Source: Streptomyces sp. A012304
GTDB taxonomy: Bacteria > Actinomycetota > Actinomycetes > Streptomycetales > Streptomycetaceae
DNA: 64,000 nucleotides
Direction: 5' to 3'
Assembly (NCBI RefSeq): GCF_026008495.1
Contig: NZ_BQUN01000012.1
Coordinates: forward strand, 1 to 64,000
In this document: positions 61,252 to 64,000 of the stretch, piece by piece
Layout: each line of letters starts with the position of its first letter
Position numbering within the stretch: the first letter of the stretch is position 1
Made by a program: the position numbers and the translations under genes
Notes under the pieces: generated by a model
Seen by the model: the letters and a program-made list of their open reading frames with translations, nothing else
Database searches by the model: none
Told to the model about the DNA's origin: nothing

Positions 61252-62706
61252 ATGGTTTACGTCATAGCGCTCAGTGAGAAGGAACTTGACCGTATTGACA
61301 TGGACTTACGGCTGAAGCAGTCCTTCACCAAGACTGTCGCCGCCGAGTCCTTGCCGAGTGGTTCCGAGCCGCAGATCACTCTGCTCGTCAAACGGTCGTC
61401 CGCGGCCGGGCAGGCCCCGCTGGTTTGGCTGGGGGTCGTACGACAGCCACGCGGAGAGAAGGTGGCCGCAGTCGACTCCCGGGTCAACGTGGAACTGCTA
61501 CGAGAGTGCCCCGTCTCTGTCTCGTTACAGGCCATCGAAAAGAAATTGCCCCCTGATGTCCGCAACGTGATCGTTGCCGCTTCGGACAGGGAATTCACCA
61601 TCCTCGACGCCGTTGCGTCCGAAGCTCTCCTTTCGGCCCTCGCCCAGCACCATGAGAAGCTGCGCCAACTGCTCGACTTTCTGGGTGAGGCCGCCGAGCC
61701 AGAACGCCTCGATCCGCTGAGTCGGGCCGAGGACGCCTCTTGGCAGGAGCAACTCGAAGCTGCCCGGCTGGCTATGGCAACCGTGGGGATTCCGCCTGCT
61801 CGGCTTGCCGCGTGGCGCCGTCCGGCCGATCGCCACGCGCCGGCTCTGGCTGGTCTAATCGCCGAACCCTATGAACCGTCGCTACTCGACTACGACATGC
61901 ATCACTTCTTCGACGGAGACGACGTCTTCCAGTCCATGGGGCCTCCGTATGTCGGCGGCTCTCTCGGCTCCGCCTTTCGATGCGACATCCAAGTCTTCGA
62001 ACACCTCGGCCGCCGAATCGAAATCGCGAACGTCAACGCATCACCGGTCGAAACTCGCCTCGGCACCGACCTGATTTTCTACCACGAGCCGACGCAAAGC
62101 TTCGTGCTGGTGCAGTACAAGCGCCTGCCGCACGAAGCCGGAAACCGCTGGATTCGCGTTGACAAGAAACTGCTGAGTCAGCTGGACCGACTGGAGCGCG
62201 TGGCCGCCCTCAGCCGCCCAGCGGGCCTTCCCCACGAATGGCGGCTCGGCCCTGATCCATGCTTTGTGAAGCTCTCCTACTGGCCCCTGACGGAAACCAT
62301 CGACCCAGGCCCCTCGCCCGGCATGTATCTGCCCGTACCGTACGTGCGGCTACTGCTGGAAGACGACGTCACACGGGGCCCCAATGGCGGACGGCTGCTC
62401 GGGTACCCCCAGATCGACCGGTATCTGACGAACACCGAGTTCACCACGCTCATCAAGAACGGATTGGTGGGCACCGTCGGCACAACGATCGAGGAACTCG
62501 CGGCAATCGGTGCGCAACGGGCCGAGGAGGACAGGATGTCCGTAGTCGTCGCCGTCGAGAGGGCCACGGGTCCACTGCGCGAGACGGTCAAGGAGCGGCA
62601 CAAGCGCAACCACGCTCAGGGATACGACAAGGCGCTCGCCAACCGCTTGCGCAGGCAGCGTCGTCACGCACCCATGCCCGGTCAGCAGACGTTCCCTGAG
62701 GCTTAG
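61252..62706 (+). CDS. hypothetical protein with PD-(D/E)XK-like nuclease signature
   Basis: A 484-residue protein of unknown family. In the second half the pattern ETRLGTDLIFYH ... FVLVQYKRL gives Glu267, Asp273 and Gln288-x-Lys290. That is the arrangement of a PD-(D/E)XK nuclease core with Q in place of E/D. The N-terminal 200 residues are mixed alpha/beta with no clear match. The basic tail (KERHKRNHAQGYDKALANRL) may bind nucleic acid. It directly follows the ATP-binding protein gene. It is a candidate restriction-like effector; function unproven. Confidence 0.7.
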   Translation: MVYVIALSEKELDRIDMDLRLKQSFTKTVAAESLPSGSEPQITLLVKRSSAAGQAPLVWLGVVRQPRGEKVAAVDSRVNVELLRECPVSVSLQAIEKKLPPDVRNVIVAASDREFTILDAVASEALLSALAQHHEKLRQLLDFLGEAAEPERLDPLSRAEDASWQEQLEAARLAMATVGIPPARLAAWRRPADRHAPALAGLIAEPYEPSLLDYDMHHFFDGDDVFQSMGPPYVGGSLGSAFRCDIQVFEHLGRRIEIANVNASPVETRLGTDLIFYHEPTQSFVLVQYKRLPHEAGNRWIRVDKKLLSQLDRLERVAALSRPAGLPHEWRLGPDPCFVKLSYWPLTETIDPGPSPGMYLPVPYVRLLLEDDVTRGPNGGRLLGYPQIDRYLTNTEFTTLIKNGLVGTVGTTIEELAAIGAQRAEEDRMSVVVAVERATGPLRETVKERHKRNHAQGYDKALANRLRRQRRHAPMPGQQTFPEA

Positions 62707-62730
62707 GGCTTGGCAGTCTCGGGCCGGTCC

Positions 62731-62765
62731 GGCTCGGCTCGACTCGGCTCGGCTCGGCTCGGCTC
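62731..62765. repeat. GGCTC pentanucleotide tandem repeat
   Basis: Seven GGCTC units and one GACTC variant lie in tandem between the convergent stops at 62706 and 62774. It is a low-complexity array, likely variable in copy number. Confidence 0.7.
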
Positions 62766-62773
62766 GGGAACGC

Positions 62774-63814
62774 TCACAGGCCAAGGCTCCGCACCACGAA
62801 CTTCATGTGCTGGATGTTGCCCACCTTGTTCCACGTCGAGTGGTTACCGGTGCTGACTGAGCCTTCGGTCCGGTCGCGCAACCACCTCTCTCCTGTTCCC
62901 GCCTCCGCGCCCCGGAAGTCCGCGAGCCTGGTGAGACAGCGCGCGGCCTCCCGGTTGGCGTCGTCGTACTGCCTGCCGTGCGGCACCTTGGACAGGTGGT
63001 AGGAGCGGGCGGTGGTGTAGCGGAGGATGCCCCACGGCGGGCCTCCGCCGCGCGCGGGCGGGGTCTGGGTGACGTACGTGGCGGGGTGGATTCCGTAGTC
63101 GCCATAGCGGAGTCGGGGGAGGTACGGGCGTTCACCGTGCTGGATCTCGTGCCAGGTTTCCCAGTCCGTGCGCGGGGCCTCGTACGGGACGCCTTCCCGG
63201 AAGTCGGCCGGCGGTTCGGGGAAGCCGCCCGCCACCACGGTCACGGTGTGCCACGAGGTGAGCGGGATCAGGGAGTCCAGGGCGCGCAGCGCCTCCTTGG
63301 CGGCTTCGGGGCGGTCGGGCAGGACCGTGCAGAGGTCGAGGAAGAGGGCGGCCGGGTGGTTCGCGGGAAGCCGGTCCAGCAACGCGCGGACGTCCCAGGC
63401 CGTGCCGTCGTTCCACTCGCCGGGGAGACGCACGCGGATACCGAGTACGTCCTCGCGTCGCCGAGCCACGGCGAGGGCGAGTGACTGCTGCGCGACGGGG
63501 CGTCCGGGTCCGGTTACGGGCCGCAGGTTGCGGTGGTCCCACCAGTCGAGGGTGAGAGCCTCGGTCAGGACCGCGGCTTCGTTGGCGTCGGCGAACGGCG
63601 CGTCCAGCCAAGCGGATCCGTGGCGCTGTGCGGCGGTGACGCCGTCGGCGTCCTTGCCGATCCGTTCGGCCAGCGGCTTCGGCAGCGTGCCGGGGCGGGG
63701 AGGCAGTGTCCACAGGGGAGCGATCCGGCACTGTACGTCCGGCGTCAGCTCACGGTAGGCGGCCGTGGCGTGCGGCCGGGTCGGCAGGACGGGAACGTAC
63801 AGCGGTACGGACAT
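62774..63814 (-). CDS. beta family protein (T4beta-like, PF14350)
   Basis: A 346-residue protein matching the 'beta protein' family named after a phage protein. The N-terminus MSVPLYVPVLPTRPHATAAY and the C-terminal SYHLSKVPHGRQYDDANREA with the ending NIQHMKFVVRSLGL are typical. The family is found in defence and mobile regions; function unknown. The ATG follows GAGGGGGAC. It is transcribed toward the island genes. Upstream (63815-64000) is a 9-base direct repeat GTTTTCCTT at 63846 and 63855 in the likely promoter; no gene is seen to the window end. Confidence 0.85.
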   Translation of the reverse strand: MSVPLYVPVLPTRPHATAAYRELTPDVQCRIAPLWTLPPRPGTLPKPLAERIGKDADGVTAAQRHGSAWLDAPFADANEAAVLTEALTLDWWDHRNLRPVTGPGRPVAQQSLALAVARRREDVLGIRVRLPGEWNDGTAWDVRALLDRLPANHPAALFLDLCTVLPDRPEAAKEALRALDSLIPLTSWHTVTVVAGGFPEPPADFREGVPYEAPRTDWETWHEIQHGERPYLPRLRYGDYGIHPATYVTQTPPARGGGPPWGILRYTTARSYHLSKVPHGRQYDDANREAARCLTRLADFRGAEAGTGERWLRDRTEGSVSTGNHSTWNKVGNIQHMKFVVRSLGL

Positions 63815-64000
63815 GACGTCCCCCTCGGCGCTGCCCGTGCACGGTGTTTTCCTTGTTTTCCTTCAGGGTGAAACCATTGGCCGGGGCCGGAAAGGGCGCC
63901 AATCAGCCATCGGTTCGCGGCTGGGACGTCCGATGCGGCAGCGGGCCGGCGCCGGATCACCCGGACCGCGGGTGTACCCGTCCCCTCACACACTGTCCGA

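Noticed and set aside
38484-63814. Prophage or integrative element
   Set aside because: No integrase, structural phage gene, transposase or flanking tRNA/att repeat was seen, so mobility is only suggested by content and composition.

Overview
The window is chromosomal DNA of a Streptomyces-like actinomycete. It is GC-rich with strongly G/C third codon positions and frequent GTG (some TTG) starts. It carries genes typical of that group: an SsgA-like sporulation protein (37189-37632), a WhiB protein (34309-34584), a DUF397/XRE-DUF5753 pair (50185-51296) and LAL-type LuxR regulators. I found no rRNA, tRNA, integrase, transposase or CRISPR array.

Left part (1-38 kb): small-molecule metabolism and stress genes under many local regulators. 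In order there is an aminoglycoside-phosphotransferase-fold kinase, a broken SnoaL-like gene, Dps, a disulfide-reductase-type flavoprotein and LtrA. These are followed by two alpha/beta hydrolases facing an amidohydrolase / isochorismatase / DoxX / DUF1275 / MFS / GNAT run. Next come a decayed XRE-NB-ARC-TPR regulator, an AraC regulator, a CE1759/CE1758-type FMN reductase + luciferase-like monooxygenase pair, a cydC-like remnant, a third hydrolase, two AraC regulators, and two ~950-aa LAL regulators that meet tail to tail. After these lie a lipoprotein, a MarR/SDR divergent pair with a palindromic operator, a PucR regulator, hydrolase-AraC-hydrolase, WhiB, a secreted beta-propeller protein, a secreted hydrolase and SsgA. 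Four AraC genes share one architecture and several hydrolases are paralogous, so the region looks built by duplication. Pseudogenes and gene fragments (SnoaL, NB-ARC, cydC, an AraC tail, LAL pieces on both strands) show ongoing decay.

Right part (38.5-63.8 kb): a defence-like island. Core 1 is a soluble Ser/Thr kinase, an SNF2 helicase (DrmD-like), a 1742-aa Eco57I/DrmMI-type N6-adenine methyltransferase, an AAA ATPase and a translationally coupled TOPRIM-like protein. No DrmA, DrmB, DrmC, PglZ or BREX phosphatase is present. The C-terminal third of the methyltransferase has markedly lower GC, as expected for an exchanged target-recognition domain. After an XRE/DUF397 pair, an HTH protein and a regulator fragment come a bPH-domain protein and a DUF3761 lipoprotein. 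Core 2 is a compact cassette: DUF262 protein, overlapping DUF3696-type ATPase, an unrecognised 312-aa protein, and a protein I read as RAMA + CBS pair + HEPN-like tail with an R-x4-H motif. An RsbW-like ATP-binding protein, a 484-aa protein with a PD-(D/E)XK-like signature and a beta-family protein close the island.

The strongest candidates for an undescribed system are the DUF262 / ATPase / 312-aa / RAMA-CBS-HEPN cassette and the kinase-helicase-methyltransferase-ATPase-TOPRIM run. All assignments are from reading translated sequence; no database search was run.
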